Notes: generated by a model not told the origin, from the letters alone. A stretch of DNA of 64,000 nt from Paucibacter sp. DJ2R-2 (GCF_025717675.1 NZ_JAJIRT010000001.1:682001-746000); one strand, 5' to 3'. Positions 18,315-27,770 are shown, counted from the stretch's first letter. Numbers and translations: made by a program.

Positions 18315-19259
18315 ATGCGCATCATCGATTCCCACACCGGCGGCGAGCCGACCCGCATCCTGATTGACGGCGGCCCGGACCTGGGCAGCGGCAGCATGGC
18401 AGAGCGACTGACGCGGCTGCGCGAGCAGCACGACGCCTGGCGCAGCGCCATCGTCAACGAGCCGCGCGGCTCGGATGTGCTGGTTGGCGCACTGCTGTGC
18501 GCGCCACAAGACCCAAGCTGCAGCGCCGGCGTGATCTTCTTCAACAATGTCGGCTACCTCGGCATGTGTGGTCACGGCACCATCGGCCTGGTCGCCACCC
18601 TGGCTTATCTCGGGCGCATCGAGCCCGGCGAGCACCGCATCGAAACGCCGGTCGGCACAGTCAGCGCCACGCTCCACGAAGACGGCAGTGTCACCGTCGC
18701 CAATGTGCCGGCCTACCGCTGGGCACGCCAACTGCCCGTCGAGGTGCCCGGCCATGGCTTCGTTCATGGCGATGTGGCTTGGGGCGGCAACTGGTTCTTT
18801 CTCTGCGAAGACCATGGTTTGGACTTGCGCCTGAGCGAAGTCGAAGCCCTGACCGATCTGTCCTGGCGCATCCGCCAGGCCCTGCAGGCGCAGGGCATCC
18901 GTGGCGAGCATGGCCAGGAAATCGACCACATCGAGCTGATCGGTCCGGCCCGGAACCCCGTCCACCATGGCCGCAACTTCGTACTCTGCCCGGGCAAGGC
19001 TTATGACCGCTCACCCTGCGGCACCGGCACCAGCGCCAAGATCGCCTGCCTGGCGGCCGAGGGCAAGCTGGCGCCCGGCGCGCACTGGGTGCAGGAAAGC
19101 GTGATCGGCAGCCACTTCACGGCCAGCTATCAGCCCGCAGACCACGGCCGTGTGCTGCCCAGCATTCATGGCCAGGCCTTCGTCACCCTCGATGCGAATC
19201 TGGTCTTCCAGCCCGGCGACCCCTTTGCCTGGGGCATCAGGGGCGAAAGCGGCGGCTGA
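18315..19259 (+). CDS. lhpA: 4-hydroxyproline 2-epimerase
   Basis: Proline racemase superfamily enzyme, 314 aa. Both catalytic cysteines of the racemase/epimerase type are present: Cys85 in M-C-G-H-G-T-I-G and Cys235 in [10 protein letters not shown]. This excludes the trans-3-hydroxyproline dehydratases, which carry Thr in place of the second Cys. It would interconvert trans-4-hydroxy-L-proline and cis-4-hydroxy-D-proline. Between proline racemase and hydroxyproline epimerase, the neighbouring dehydrogenase and deaminase genes favour the epimerase. The stop codon shares a base with the start of the next gene (TGATG). Confidence 0.92.
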   Translation: MRIIDSHTGGEPTRILIDGGPDLGSGSMAERLTRLREQHDAWRSAIVNEPRGSDVLVGALLCAPQDPSCSAGVIFFNNVGYLGMCGHGTIGLVATLAYLGRIEPGEHRIETPVGTVSATLHEDGSVTVANVPAYRWARQLPVEVPGHGFVHGDVAWGGNWFFLCEDHGLDLRLSEVEALTDLSWRIRQALQAQGIRGEHGQEIDHIELIGPARNPVHHGRNFVLCPGKAYDRSPCGTGTSAKIACLAAEGKLAPGAHWVQESVIGSHFTASYQPADHGRVLPSIHGQAFVTLDANLVFQPGDPFAWGIRGESGG

Positions 19260-20416
19260 TGGCCGCCCAGTCCCTACCCACCCGACGTCATGCCGATGTG
19301 ATCATCATCGGCGGCGGCATCATCGGCGCGGCCTGCGCGCGCGAGTACGCGCGCCAAGGCTTGAGCGTGGCCGTGGTCGAAGCTGGGCCCATCGGTGGCG
19401 GAGCGACCGCCGCGTCCATGGGCCATCTGCTGACCGTCGACGCTCTGGATCCGGCGGACCAGATTGAATCGGACCTGAGTCGTCGCAGCCTGCAGCTCTG
19501 GCAAGACTGGCTGCTGGAGCAAGAGGCGCACCGCGAGCTGGCCGAATACAGCCGCTGCGGGACGCTCTGGCTGGCCGCCGACGCCGAAGAGTTGGACCTG
19601 GCCGAACGCAAGCGAGACTGGTTCCACAAACAGGGCCTGGCCGCTGAGCTACTGAGCCCCGAAGAATTGGCACAAGCTGAGCCCATGTTGCGCCGTGACC
19701 TGCTCGGTGCTCTGCATGTGCCGGACGACGGCCGCGTCTACCCCCCGCGTGTGGCCGCTCGCTGGCTGCAGGAGGCGCAGGCCAAGGTCTTCCGCGCTCG
19801 GGCCGTAGGTTTCGAGGGTGCTTCCGTACGCCTGGACGACGGTCGCGAGCTCTGGGGTGCCATGACGGTGATCTGCACCGGCCTGGCCGCGCAAGAGCAG
19901 CTGCCTACCGGCTGGCTGCTGCCAAAGAAGGGGCATCTGGCCATCACCCAGCGCCACCCCGGCCGGGTGCAGCACCAACTGGTCGAGCTGGGCTACCTGA
20001 AACGCGCCCATCTGGTGGATCAGGACACCGTGTCCTTCAATTTGCAGCCGCGGCCAGGCGGGCAGCTGTTGATCGGCTCCTCACGCCAGATTGGCCGTGA
20101 CGACCGAGAACTGGATCCCCTCTTGCTGCAGCAGATGCTGCGCCAGGCCCTGCACTACCTGCCCGGCCTGGCCGAACTCAGCCTGCTGCGCTGCTGGACC
20201 GGCGTGCGCCCGGCCAGCCGCGACGGCCAACCCTTGATCGGCGCCCACCCAGGCCTGCACCGCGGCTGGCTGGCCACCGGGCACGAAGGCCTGGGCATCA
20301 CCACCGCCCTGGCCACGGCCGAGCTGCTGGTGCAGCTGAGCCTGGGGCAGGCCACGACATTGAAACCCGACCCGTTCAGACCCGAGCGTTTCCAAGAAAG
20401 CCCCGCCCATGCCTGA
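19259..20416 (+). CDS. lhpB: FAD-dependent D-amino acid dehydrogenase, D-hydroxyproline dehydrogenase subunit
   Basis: A 385-residue DAO-family flavoprotein with the dinucleotide motif I-I-G-G-G-I-I-G near residues 16-23 and the C-terminal G-H-E-G-L-G-I-T loop typical of glycine oxidase-like enzymes. It overlaps the epimerase by one base and the ferredoxin-like gene by eight. The three-gene set (DAO subunit, small [2Fe-2S] protein, FAD/NAD-binding protein) matches the heteromeric D-hydroxyproline dehydrogenase described in Pseudomonas. It would oxidise cis-4-hydroxy-D-proline to the pyrroline. The lhpB/E/F letter assignments follow that set and are my inference. Confidence 0.86.
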   Translation: MAAQSLPTRRHADVIIIGGGIIGAACAREYARQGLSVAVVEAGPIGGGATAASMGHLLTVDALDPADQIESDLSRRSLQLWQDWLLEQEAHRELAEYSRCGTLWLAADAEELDLAERKRDWFHKQGLAAELLSPEELAQAEPMLRRDLLGALHVPDDGRVYPPRVAARWLQEAQAKVFRARAVGFEGASVRLDDGRELWGAMTVICTGLAAQEQLPTGWLLPKKGHLAITQRHPGRVQHQLVELGYLKRAHLVDQDTVSFNLQPRPGGQLLIGSSRQIGRDDRELDPLLLQQMLRQALHYLPGLAELSLLRCWTGVRPASRDGQPLIGAHPGLHRGWLATGHEGLGITTALATAELLVQLSLGQATTLKPDPFRPERFQESPAHA

Positions 20417-20669
20417 TGCGCCCGCCGCCGATATCCAGGTCTATATCAACGGCCAAGCCCAACGCGTGCCCGCCCACTGCCATGTCGCCGCCGCGCTGAA
20501 GCGTGCGGGCCTGGCGCACAGCCGCCGCGCCGAGAACGGGCAGCCGCGGGCCGCGTTCTGCGGTATGGGCCAATGCCAGGAATGCCGCGTCCGTATCGAT
20601 GGCCTGGATCATTGCCTGGGCTGCATGACACCGGTGGCCGAGGGCATGCGCATCGAGACCCAGGCATGA
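20409..20669 (+). CDS. Small (2Fe-2S)-binding subunit of D-hydroxyproline dehydrogenase
   Basis: An 86-aa protein with a ferredoxin-like cysteine cluster: C-G-M-G-Q-C-Q-E-C (about residues 51-59) and a fourth cysteine pair in H-C-L-G-C (about 69-72). This is the pattern of the small iron-sulfur subunit found with three-part D-amino acid or sarcosine/octopine-type dehydrogenases. It overlaps its upstream neighbour by eight bases and the next gene by four (ATGA), so the three products are likely made together and form one complex. It would carry electrons between the two flavin subunits. Confidence 0.88.
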   Translation: MPDAPAADIQVYINGQAQRVPAHCHVAAALKRAGLAHSRRAENGQPRAAFCGMGQCQECRVRIDGLDHCLGCMTPVAEGMRIETQA

Positions 20670-21964
20670 AAACGGTCGTGCAAGCAAGCTCGGCCCGGCG
20701 GGAGGCCGATGTCATCATCGTCGGCGCCGGCCCTGCGGGCATCGCGGCACTGCTCCCCCTGCTAGACGCGGGCCGCCGGGTCATCTGGATCGATCAATCG
20801 ATGCGCGCCGGCGGCCAGATCTGGCGAGCCGGATTGCCAATGGACTGGCAGCGCCAGCTCGACAGCGCCTTGCGCCACCCGCTGTTGCAGACCTGCTTCG
20901 GATGTACGGTGATCGCCGCAGAGCCCCGAGAGCAAGCTCCGGGGGCTCTGCACGGCCTGCGCCTACAGACGCCTGCAGCGACGGGATCGCAGGCCTTGCA
21001 CGTCGCGGCGCCACAACTGCTGCTGGCCCTCGGTGGCCGTGAGCGTCACCTGCCTTTCCCCGGCTGGACCCTGCCCGGCGTGACGGGCGCCGGCGGCCTG
21101 CAAGCGCTGGTCAAGCAGGGCTGGCCCATTGCCGGCCAGCGCGTAGTCCTGGCGGGCAGCGGTCCTTTGCTGCTGGCGGCGGCCGACACGGTGCGACAGG
21201 CCGGCGCTCAGGTCCTGCTGATCGCCGAACAGGCCTCGCGTGGGCAGCTGATCCGCTTTGCGGCCGGCCTGAAAGCCAGCAAGGCCACGCAAGCAGTGAG
21301 CCTGGCCTGGCGCTTGCGTGGTATTCCATACCGAGCTGGCACCTGGGTGCAGGCGGCCATGGGGCAGGACCGTTTGCAATCGGTGCAAATTACTCAGGGC
21401 CAGGCTCGCTGGGAACTGCCATGCGATGCCCTGGGCATTGGCTTTGGCTTGCTGCCCAACACCGAATTGGCGCAGCTGCTGGGCTGCCAGCTGCGACCGG
21501 ACGGCGCGATTGCCGTCGACGAAGGCATGGGCAGTTCGGTCCCCGGGATCTATGCCGCCGGCGAGTGCACCGGCATTGGCGGCGTGGACAAATCCCTGGC
21601 GGAGGGCGCGCTTGCGGCTCAGTCGCTGCTGTCATCTCAAACGCTGGCGACGGCAACAGCGCGTCGACATGCGTTGCGCTTCGCCCGGCATTTGGAGACG
21701 CACTTTGCTTTGCGACCGGAATTGCTGCAATTGCCCGATGCCCAGACCTTGGTGTGCCGCTGTGAAGACATCCGTCTTGGCGCCCTCAAGGCCCACAGCG
21801 ACTGGCGCGATGCCAAGTTGCAGACCCGCTGCGGCATGGGCGCCTGCCAAGGCCGCATCTGCGGCCCGATCACAGAATCCCTGCTGGGCTGGCCTGCGCA
21901 ACAGACTCGCGGACTCCGAGCGCCCTTACAGCCAGGGAGGCTGGGCGCCTTCGCAGAAGACTGA
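20666..21964 (+). CDS. FAD/NAD(P)-binding subunit of D-hydroxyproline dehydrogenase with BFD-like [2Fe-2S] domain
   Basis: A 432-residue oxidoreductase of the octopine/sarcosine dehydrogenase alpha-subunit type. The N-terminal FAD motif V-G-A-G-P-A-G-I lies near residues 15-22, a second nucleotide-binding stretch (V-L-A-G-S-G-P-L-L-L) near 160, and a C-terminal BFD-like cysteine set (C-R-C then C-G-M-G-A-C-Q-G-R-I-C) near 375-412. I start at the ATG at 20666, which overlaps the previous stop by four bases; longer versions read into the preceding gene. It is the last gene of the cluster, followed by a terminator. Confidence 0.88.
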   Translation: MKTVVQASSARREADVIIVGAGPAGIAALLPLLDAGRRVIWIDQSMRAGGQIWRAGLPMDWQRQLDSALRHPLLQTCFGCTVIAAEPREQAPGALHGLRLQTPAATGSQALHVAAPQLLLALGGRERHLPFPGWTLPGVTGAGGLQALVKQGWPIAGQRVVLAGSGPLLLAAADTVRQAGAQVLLIAEQASRGQLIRFAAGLKASKATQAVSLAWRLRGIPYRAGTWVQAAMGQDRLQSVQITQGQARWELPCDALGIGFGLLPNTELAQLLGCQLRPDGAIAVDEGMGSSVPGIYAAGECTGIGGVDKSLAEGALAAQSLLSSQTLATATARRHALRFARHLETHFALRPELLQLPDAQTLVCRCEDIRLGALKAHSDWRDAKLQTRCGMGACQGRICGPITESLLGWPAQQTRGLRAPLQPGRLGAFAED

Positions 21965-21997
21965 TCGCCCAGTTCGCCGGCCAGTGCATCGACCATG

Positions 21998-22024
21998 AAA
22001 AAAGCGACCCGAAGGTCGCTTTTT
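21998..22024. terminator. Bidirectional terminator between the hydroxyproline cluster and the porin gene
   Basis: Stem GCGACC/GGTCGC (22004-22009 and 22014-22019) with loop CGAA, flanked by an A-run and a T-run, between convergent genes ending at 21964 and 22043. Confidence 0.88.
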
Positions 22025-22042
22025 GCTTGTGATCGGGGTCGA

Positions 22043-22978
22043 TCAGAAGTTGTGGCGGATACCAGCGGCCAGCGAGCTGAAATCGCCAGCGCTCTTCGCT
22101 GCTGTCGAATCGATGGCCGTGTAGAAACCGTACAGCTTGGTGCGCTTGCTCAGGTTGTAGTTGTAACCCAGGGTGTACTGCTTGGCACCATTGGAGCCGA
22201 TCGAACCGCCAGCCTTGGAACCACCGACATTCAGGTGGAATTCCGAAGCGCCCATGACGTACATGGCCGAAACGCGAGCGATAGTACGCGAGTCGTTCTT
22301 GCCAGTACCCATGTCTTCACGCTGGACATAGGCGCCCAGGATGACCGAACCCAATTCATACAGACCGCGCACGGCATACTGCTTGGCGCTGCCGACCTTG
22401 CTGTAGCCAGCACCCAGGTGCAGAGGGCCTTGGTCGTAGTAACCCGAGGCGTCGAAGCTGCGTTTTTCAGGTGCGCCTTCGCCGGCACCAACGGAGAATT
22501 CGCCGGAGAATCCACCCACGGTGGGGGTGAAATAGCCGACCTTGTTCTTTTGCTTGAAGGTCGCAAACGAATACAGCTCGTCCGAGGAAGAACCGGTGTC
22601 GTGGTTGTGGTTGCTGATGTAGTCAGCAGTGGCGAAGTAGGAGCCCGGGGTCCAACGACCCAGACGCACGGCACCGAAAGCGCCGCTCAGCTGCACGGAG
22701 GACTCACGGCCCCAGAAGTCGCCGGAAGCCTTGCCGTCGTCGGAATTCAGGCCGTGCTCCAGGGCGAAGCTGACCTTCAAGCCGCCACCCAGATCTTCTT
22801 GGCCCTTGAAGCCAAGACGCGAGGCGTTGTTTGCCACGACGACCTTGCGATCACCGGCGCCAACCTTCTGGCTCTCAACGGTGGTGTTGATACGGCCCCA
22901 CAGGGTGACCGAGCTTTGGGCGAAAACAGCGGGAGCGGCCAGTGCTGCAATAGCAGCCACGAGTGCGATCTTTTTCAT
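22043..22978 (-). CDS. Gram-negative trimeric porin
   Basis: Outer-membrane general diffusion porin of the betaproteobacterial OmpC/Omp32-like class. The 311-residue product starts with a signal peptide (M-K-K-I-A-L-V-A-A-I-A-A-L, cleavage after V-F-A), then S-S-V-T-L-W-G-R-I-N-T-T, the typical first strand, with many amphipathic beta-strands, and ends in a terminal Phe (H-N-F), the BAM assembly signal. I chose the ATG at 22978, which gives the signal peptide directly; an upstream in-frame start would add 14 residues. A TATACT -10-like box lies at 23051-23046, about 70 bases ahead. Confidence 0.95.
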   Translation of the reverse strand: MKKIALVAAIAALAAPAVFAQSSVTLWGRINTTVESQKVGAGDRKVVVANNASRLGFKGQEDLGGGLKVSFALEHGLNSDDGKASGDFWGRESSVQLSGAFGAVRLGRWTPGSYFATADYISNHNHDTGSSSDELYSFATFKQKNKVGYFTPTVGGFSGEFSVGAGEGAPEKRSFDASGYYDQGPLHLGAGYSKVGSAKQYAVRGLYELGSVILGAYVQREDMGTGKNDSRTIARVSAMYVMGASEFHLNVGGSKAGGSIGSNGAKQYTLGYNYNLSKRTKLYGFYTAIDSTAAKSAGDFSSLAAGIRHNF

Positions 22979-23145
22979 CGTATGCCTTATGTGAGTTGAA
23001 TTTGTGCCGGGCTTAGCCACCCGGTCTTCTACGCAATGTGACGGGAGTATAGAAGTCGACCGCGCAAGGAATCAGTCAGCGACGCGAAATTGCAACACTT
23101 CTCTGTTAAACCCTTTTCTGTGCGCTTCAGCACTTGCGCCGACCG

Positions 23146-23790
23146 TCAGGCGAACTCGTCTTGCGCGGCCCCATCCAAGTGAGCGCCATCATTCCAGCCC
23201 ACCAGGATGAAGCCCGCATCCGAATAGAGCAGACGGTTGATGGCTGCATTACCCAGGGTCCAGGTGCGGGCCGCTTGCAAGGGCAGGCGGGTGGCGGCCC
23301 GATAGAGGCAGTCGAGCACGCCGCCATGCGTCACCAGGACCACGGTCTGCCCTGCATGCCGGGCCAGCAGCCGCTCTGTAGCCGCCACGCTGCGGGCATA
23401 AAAGTCGGCCAACGTTTCGCCGCCGGCAGCGCCGAATTCGGGATCGCGGCGGCGCCAGCGTTCGCTCTGCTCGGGCCACCGCTCGGCAATTTCTGACCAA
23501 GTCTGCCCTTCGAAGATGCCGAACTGGCGCTCACGCAGACCCGGATCCAGTTGCAAGGCTTGCCCGGCCCCTTCCGCCAGCGCCATGGCGGTCTGACGGG
23601 CTCGCCCCAGATCACTGCTGTAAACCGCATCAATACGCTCACCCGCCAAGGCGGCAGCCAACCGTCGGGCCTGCGCCTCGCCAACGGCGTTCAGGGGCAC
23701 ATCGAGCTGACCCTGGATGCGCTTGTCGCGATTCCAGGCGGTTTCACCATGGCGTATGGCCAGAACGCGGGTGCTGCTGTCGAGCGGCAT
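23146..23790 (-). CDS. Histidine phosphatase (phosphoglycerate mutase-like) family protein
   Basis: A 214-residue cytoplasmic protein with the branch-1 signature R-H-G-E (R13, H14) where the His is the phosphoryl acceptor, a second catalytic region L-R-E-R-Q-F-G, and the later V-T-H-G-G with the second catalytic His. The length and motifs fit GpmB/CobC-like phosphatases; the substrate is unknown. I start at the ATG at 23790, four bases after the stop of the DUF1840 gene; a start at 23835 would overlap that gene. It is probably co-transcribed with it. Confidence 0.88.
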   Translation of the reverse strand: MPLDSSTRVLAIRHGETAWNRDKRIQGQLDVPLNAVGEAQARRLAAALAGERIDAVYSSDLGRARQTAMALAEGAGQALQLDPGLRERQFGIFEGQTWSEIAERWPEQSERWRRRDPEFGAAGGETLADFYARSVAATERLLARHAGQTVVLVTHGGVLDCLYRAATRLPLQAARTWTLGNAAINRLLYSDAGFILVGWNDGAHLDGAAQDEFA

Positions 23791-23794
23791 GGAC

Positions 23795-24118
23795 TCAGCC
23801 ACCCCAGACCACATCAGCCTCGGCCCGCTGGGCATGACCGATCAGCTCCAGCAAAGGCCAGACGCGTTGACGCAGACTGATGCCTTCGCGCCGCGGCGGC
23901 GACTCGCCAGCCGCAGCGGCTTCGTCTTGCAGTCGGGCAAAAGCGGCTTCGTCCTCGGCCACGGCCCGCTCCAGCGCGGCACTGGCTTCAGGTAGCTGCG
24001 CGCCTCGCAGCAAGCCTGGGTCGGCCGTTTCGCGACCCAACAGGCGAAGGATCTGTTCGCCCTGGGGCTGAAGCATGATGACGTCAGCACCAGCCTTGGA
24101 TTTGAATCGATAAATCAT
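23795..24118 (-). CDS. DUF1840 family protein
   Basis: A 107-residue soluble protein beginning M-I-Y-R-F-K-S-K-A-G-A-D-V-I-M-L, which is characteristic of the betaproteobacterial DUF1840 family, with a helical acidic body and no signal peptide. I chose the ATG at 24118 because GGAGG sits nine bases upstream; the ATG at 24127 is directly abutted by that site. Function is unknown. It is coupled with the downstream phosphatase gene. Confidence 0.85.
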   Translation of the reverse strand: MIYRFKSKAGADVIMLQPQGEQILRLLGRETADPGLLRGAQLPEASAALERAVAEDEAAFARLQDEAAAAGESPPRREGISLRQRVWPLLELIGHAQRAEADVVWGG

Positions 24119-24191
24119 GGCGGACATCCTCCACGAGATCGCTGTTGAACACGCCTCATTGTGGGCCTAAGCCCAGCGCGCATCTGGCGAT

Positions 24192-26324
24192 TCAGATCAG
24201 CAAGCCACCCATCAAACGCATACCCACACCCGGTGGATTGGGGCCGCCGCGCCGCCAGACTCGCTCCTCGAACTCCTGCGGCCCCAGAGCGGGTGCGTAA
24301 AGATAGCCCTGGAACTCATCGCAGCCGGCGCGCAGTAGAAAGTCGCGCTGGGCCTCGGTCTCCACCCCTTCGGCAATGACGTGCAGGCGCAAGGCCTGGC
24401 CCATCTGGATGATGGCATTGACGATGCCGGCGTCGCTGGCATCGGCGGGCAGGCCGGTGACAAAACTGCGGTCGATTTTGAGCCTCTGGATCGGGAAGCG
24501 CTTGAGATAGCCCAAGCTTGAATAGCCGGTACCAAAGTCGTCGATGGACATGCCGACGCCGAGCGCAGCCAGTGACTGGAGCCGGCGCAGCGCTTCCTCG
24601 GCATCGCGCAGCAGGATGGATTCGGTCAGTTCGAGTTCCAACAAGCCCGGCGGCAGGCCCGAGGCACGCAAAGCATGGGCCACCGTGTCGGCAAATTGGC
24701 TTTGCTGAAACTGCAGGGCCGAGACGTTCACAGCCACCGGCATGCGCCAACCCTGGCGCAACCAACGCGCGGCCTGCTCCACGGCCTGATGCAAGACCCA
24801 CTCGCCAATGGCGACGATGAAGCCGCTTTCTTCGGCCACAGGAATGAACTCCGACGGCGAAATCTCGCCGCGCAAGGGATCACGCCAGCGGATCAGCGCC
24901 TCCGCGCCAATCACCTGGCCATTGGCCAGATTGATCTGTGGCTGGTAGTGCAGACGGAACTGTCCTTCCTGCAAGGCTTGCCGCATGGCATGGTCCAAGC
25001 GCATGCGCGACAACAGGTCGACGTCCTTGCGCGGCTGGTGGAAGTGGAAAGCCGCGCGACCGCTCTCCTTGACCCAATGCATGGCCTGCTCGGCACTGCC
25101 CAGCAACTCGTCGGCGCTGCTGCCGTCGCCCGGAAACAGGGCGATGCCGGTGCTGCAAGTGACGGTGAAGCTCAGGGTGTCGAAGCAAAAAGGCCGCGCC
25201 ATGGCTTCTTGCACGCGCCGGGCCGCATTCTCGGCACCGCGGGCATCGGCCTGATGAATCAGCAGCGCAAACTCATCGGCGCCCAGTCGGGCCACCAGAT
25301 CCACTTCGCGCAAGCAAGCCTTCAAGCGCTCCGCCACCTCGCGCAGCACCCGGTCGCCATACGAGTGGCCAAGGGTGTCATTGATCTGTTTGAAGCGGTC
25401 CAGGTCAACGTTGAGCAGCGCAAACGGCGCACTTTCGCGTTTGGCCATGGCCTGGGCGTGATCGATGCGTTCGGCCAGGGCGCGCCGGTTGGGCAGGCCG
25501 GTCAACATATCGGAATGCGCGAGCTCCTCGATGCGCTGGCTGGCGGCCAGCTTTTCACTGAGGTCGCGGTAGGAATAGACACGCCCGATCGGCCGACCGC
25601 GGCTGAACTGCGGCAGCGACACCCGCTCCAGCACACGGCCATCGAGCAGGCTGATGACATCGCTGCTCTGCAGCAGAGCAGCGTCCTGGATGGCTGCTTG
25701 GCGCGCCATATAAGCCGCCCCGTCGACCACGCTGCGCCGCATCCAGGTTTGCACGGCCTCGTCATTGCGCTCGCGCAAGAGGTCCGGCGGGATGCCCCAG
25801 AGCGAGGCAAAACGACGATTGAAGGAGCGAATGCGCCCGGCCAGATCGACCACGAGAATGCCATCGGCCGTCGACTCCAGCGTGGCCTGCAACTCGGCCA
25901 CCAAGGCCTCGCGCTCTTCCTCGGCCTGGCGCTGCGGCGTCTGATCCCGCACCGAGACCAGCCAGAAGCCACCGCCCGGCGCTGCCCCATCACGGATGAA
26001 ACTGATGCGCCGAGTCACCCAGAGCATCTGGCCATCGGCATGGCGCAGCAAGGTATCCGAGAGCAGCTGAGCGCTGCTGTCCTGCGCTGCCTCTTGCCAG
26101 AACAGCAGGTCCTCGGGTGTGCAGGCCAGGGACTCCACGCTCTGCCCGACCCACTGCCCGGCACTCGATCCGAGCAAGGCCACGGCGCCCGCATTCACCG
26201 CAAGGATGCGGCGGCTGCCCCCATCGACCAGCCACGCGGCCTCCAGCATGCCCTCGAGAAGGGCGGCTTGAGCGAGCGGGGCGGCGGTCGGAAAGGGGGG
26301 AAGCTGCAGGCTGACCAGGGTCAC
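24192..26324 (-). CDS. PAS-GGDEF-EAL protein, probable c-di-GMP phosphodiesterase
   Basis: A 710-residue signalling protein without membrane helices. Two PAS-like domains (about 20-130 and 145-260) are followed by a GGDEF domain (about 262-430) whose signature is G-A-D-E-F at 348-352, and an EAL domain (about 440-700) with intact E475-A-L and D-D-F-G-T-G. The EAL module is expected to hydrolyse c-di-GMP; the altered GGDEF motif suggests a regulatory rather than synthetic role. It starts with GTG, overlapping the stop of the HD-GYP gene by four bases, so the two proteins are co-expressed. Confidence 0.92.
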   Translation of the reverse strand: MTLVSLQLPPFPTAAPLAQAALLEGMLEAAWLVDGGSRRILAVNAGAVALLGSSAGQWVGQSVESLACTPEDLLFWQEAAQDSSAQLLSDTLLRHADGQMLWVTRRISFIRDGAAPGGGFWLVSVRDQTPQRQAEEEREALVAELQATLESTADGILVVDLAGRIRSFNRRFASLWGIPPDLLRERNDEAVQTWMRRSVVDGAAYMARQAAIQDAALLQSSDVISLLDGRVLERVSLPQFSRGRPIGRVYSYRDLSEKLAASQRIEELAHSDMLTGLPNRRALAERIDHAQAMAKRESAPFALLNVDLDRFKQINDTLGHSYGDRVLREVAERLKACLREVDLVARLGADEFALLIHQADARGAENAARRVQEAMARPFCFDTLSFTVTCSTGIALFPGDGSSADELLGSAEQAMHWVKESGRAAFHFHQPRKDVDLLSRMRLDHAMRQALQEGQFRLHYQPQINLANGQVIGAEALIRWRDPLRGEISPSEFIPVAEESGFIVAIGEWVLHQAVEQAARWLRQGWRMPVAVNVSALQFQQSQFADTVAHALRASGLPPGLLELELTESILLRDAEEALRRLQSLAALGVGMSIDDFGTGYSSLGYLKRFPIQRLKIDRSFVTGLPADASDAGIVNAIIQMGQALRLHVIAEGVETEAQRDFLLRAGCDEFQGYLYAPALGPQEFEERVWRRGGPNPPGVGMRLMGGLLI

Positions 26325-27601
26325 GCAGCCAGCTCCGAACTGCCGAGCCCTTGGACGGGCTCGAAGAAATAGGCCACGCGGGTGCGCGGGCTCAGGTATT
26401 CCAGCGAAGCGCGCGGCAGGTGCTGCGGCTTCAGGCTGCGCCGTATGCCCAGATCGGCATGCTGCTCCAGGTTCAGGACCAAGGCCTCTTCCCGCGGCAC
26501 GCGCGGGTCGTGAACCATGACCTTGGGCTTGAGCGGCCTCGACGAATTGACCGCCACCACCAAGGCGAAGCGGTCATCGGTCAACTGCACCGTCGAGCCC
26601 GGCGGATAGACGCCCATCATGCGGATGAAAGCATTCAGCATGGTGGCGTCAAAACGATTGCGCCCTTGCGCAAACATCAAGGACAAGCCTTCATGCGGCG
26701 TCATCGCCTTAGAAGCCAACAAGGGGTTGCACAGGCCGTCGAAACGGTTGACCAAGGAGACGATGCGGGCACCTGCGCTCATACGATCGACGTTGATGCG
26801 CTGCGGAAAGCCACTGCCGTCGGCGTTCTCATGGTGCTGGGCGATCACCAGCAGTGGGCCGGTCGAAAGCCCCATGCTCTGCGCCAGAGCCACACCTTTG
26901 GCCACGTGGTCCTGATAGCCTTGCAGCTCGGCTGCGGTGAAGCTGTCGTCACGGTGGCGCAGACGAGCCAGCACCTCGGTCTTGCCGATATCGTGCAGCA
27001 GCGCTCCCACGCCCAGGTCCATCATCTCCTCGCGCCCCAAGCCAAAGGCACGGCCCAGCAACAAGGAGATGATCGAGACATTGAGCGCATGTGCAGTGCC
27101 GCGGTCGCCGGCACCTTCGTTGAGCAGGCGGATATTGAGATCGCCCTCCACCAGCATCTTGTCCAGCAAGGCGGCGGTCAGGGCGGTGGCCTGGTCCCGG
27201 GAATTACGTGGCTGCGTTGCCAGTTGCTCCATCACGCCGCGAAAGGCTCCGGCCGCCTCGGCATACTGGCGCTCACACAGGCTCAGCGCGGCACGCTGTG
27301 CCTCCAGAGACTTGCGATGAGCCTCACGGGCCAACTCTTCGGCCGACAACTCCGCGGGCAGCGTCGCCGCAACCGACTCGGCGGGCAGGGGGACAGCCTC
27401 CGCCTGCAACTCGCTCTTGCTCGGGCTCCAGCGCACCTGCGTCAGCCCAAGCCGACGCAGGATCAGCAATTGGTCCTCAGAACTCAGCTTGAAACTGCTG
27501 AGCGGAAAGGGATGCGACATCCAGCCCAAATCCAGGTGGATGAACATCCCCACCTTGAGCTGGCCCACATCGATCAAAGGATCGGCAGTTGTGTCCTTCA
27601 T
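26321..27601 (-). CDS. HD-GYP domain protein, probable c-di-GMP phosphodiesterase
   Basis: A 426-residue protein with an N-terminal DUF3391-like region (D-V-G-Q-L-K-V-G-M-F-I-H) and an HD-GYP domain. Metal ligands H203-D204 in L-L-H-D-I-G-K and H256-H257-E258 are present; the GYP signature reads G-F-P (264-266), a known variant. HD-GYP enzymes degrade c-di-GMP. I prefer the ATG at 27601, preceded by AGGA, over a longer start at 27652 whose first residues are a Lys/Arg run. It is the first gene of a two-gene unit with the GGDEF-EAL gene. Confidence 0.9.
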   Translation of the reverse strand: MKDTTADPLIDVGQLKVGMFIHLDLGWMSHPFPLSSFKLSSEDQLLILRRLGLTQVRWSPSKSELQAEAVPLPAESVAATLPAELSAEELAREAHRKSLEAQRAALSLCERQYAEAAGAFRGVMEQLATQPRNSRDQATALTAALLDKMLVEGDLNIRLLNEGAGDRGTAHALNVSIISLLLGRAFGLGREEMMDLGVGALLHDIGKTEVLARLRHRDDSFTAAELQGYQDHVAKGVALAQSMGLSTGPLLVIAQHHENADGSGFPQRINVDRMSAGARIVSLVNRFDGLCNPLLASKAMTPHEGLSLMFAQGRNRFDATMLNAFIRMMGVYPPGSTVQLTDDRFALVVAVNSSRPLKPKVMVHDPRVPREEALVLNLEQHADLGIRRSLKPQHLPRASLEYLSPRTRVAYFFEPVQGLGSSELAA

Positions 27602-27770
27602 ATTCTTCCTACGCCTTTTTTTTGCGGCGCCCTCTGGCTGAGCTTCGGCCACGCTGCGGCCAAACTTGAGCCCTTCTGCGAGTATTGCCGATGGAAGCTG
27701 ACCGCCCGCCGAATCGCGTGCAAATTGTCACGCTGTCAAGCGCTTGAACAGGACCCTGCATGCCGGGATT

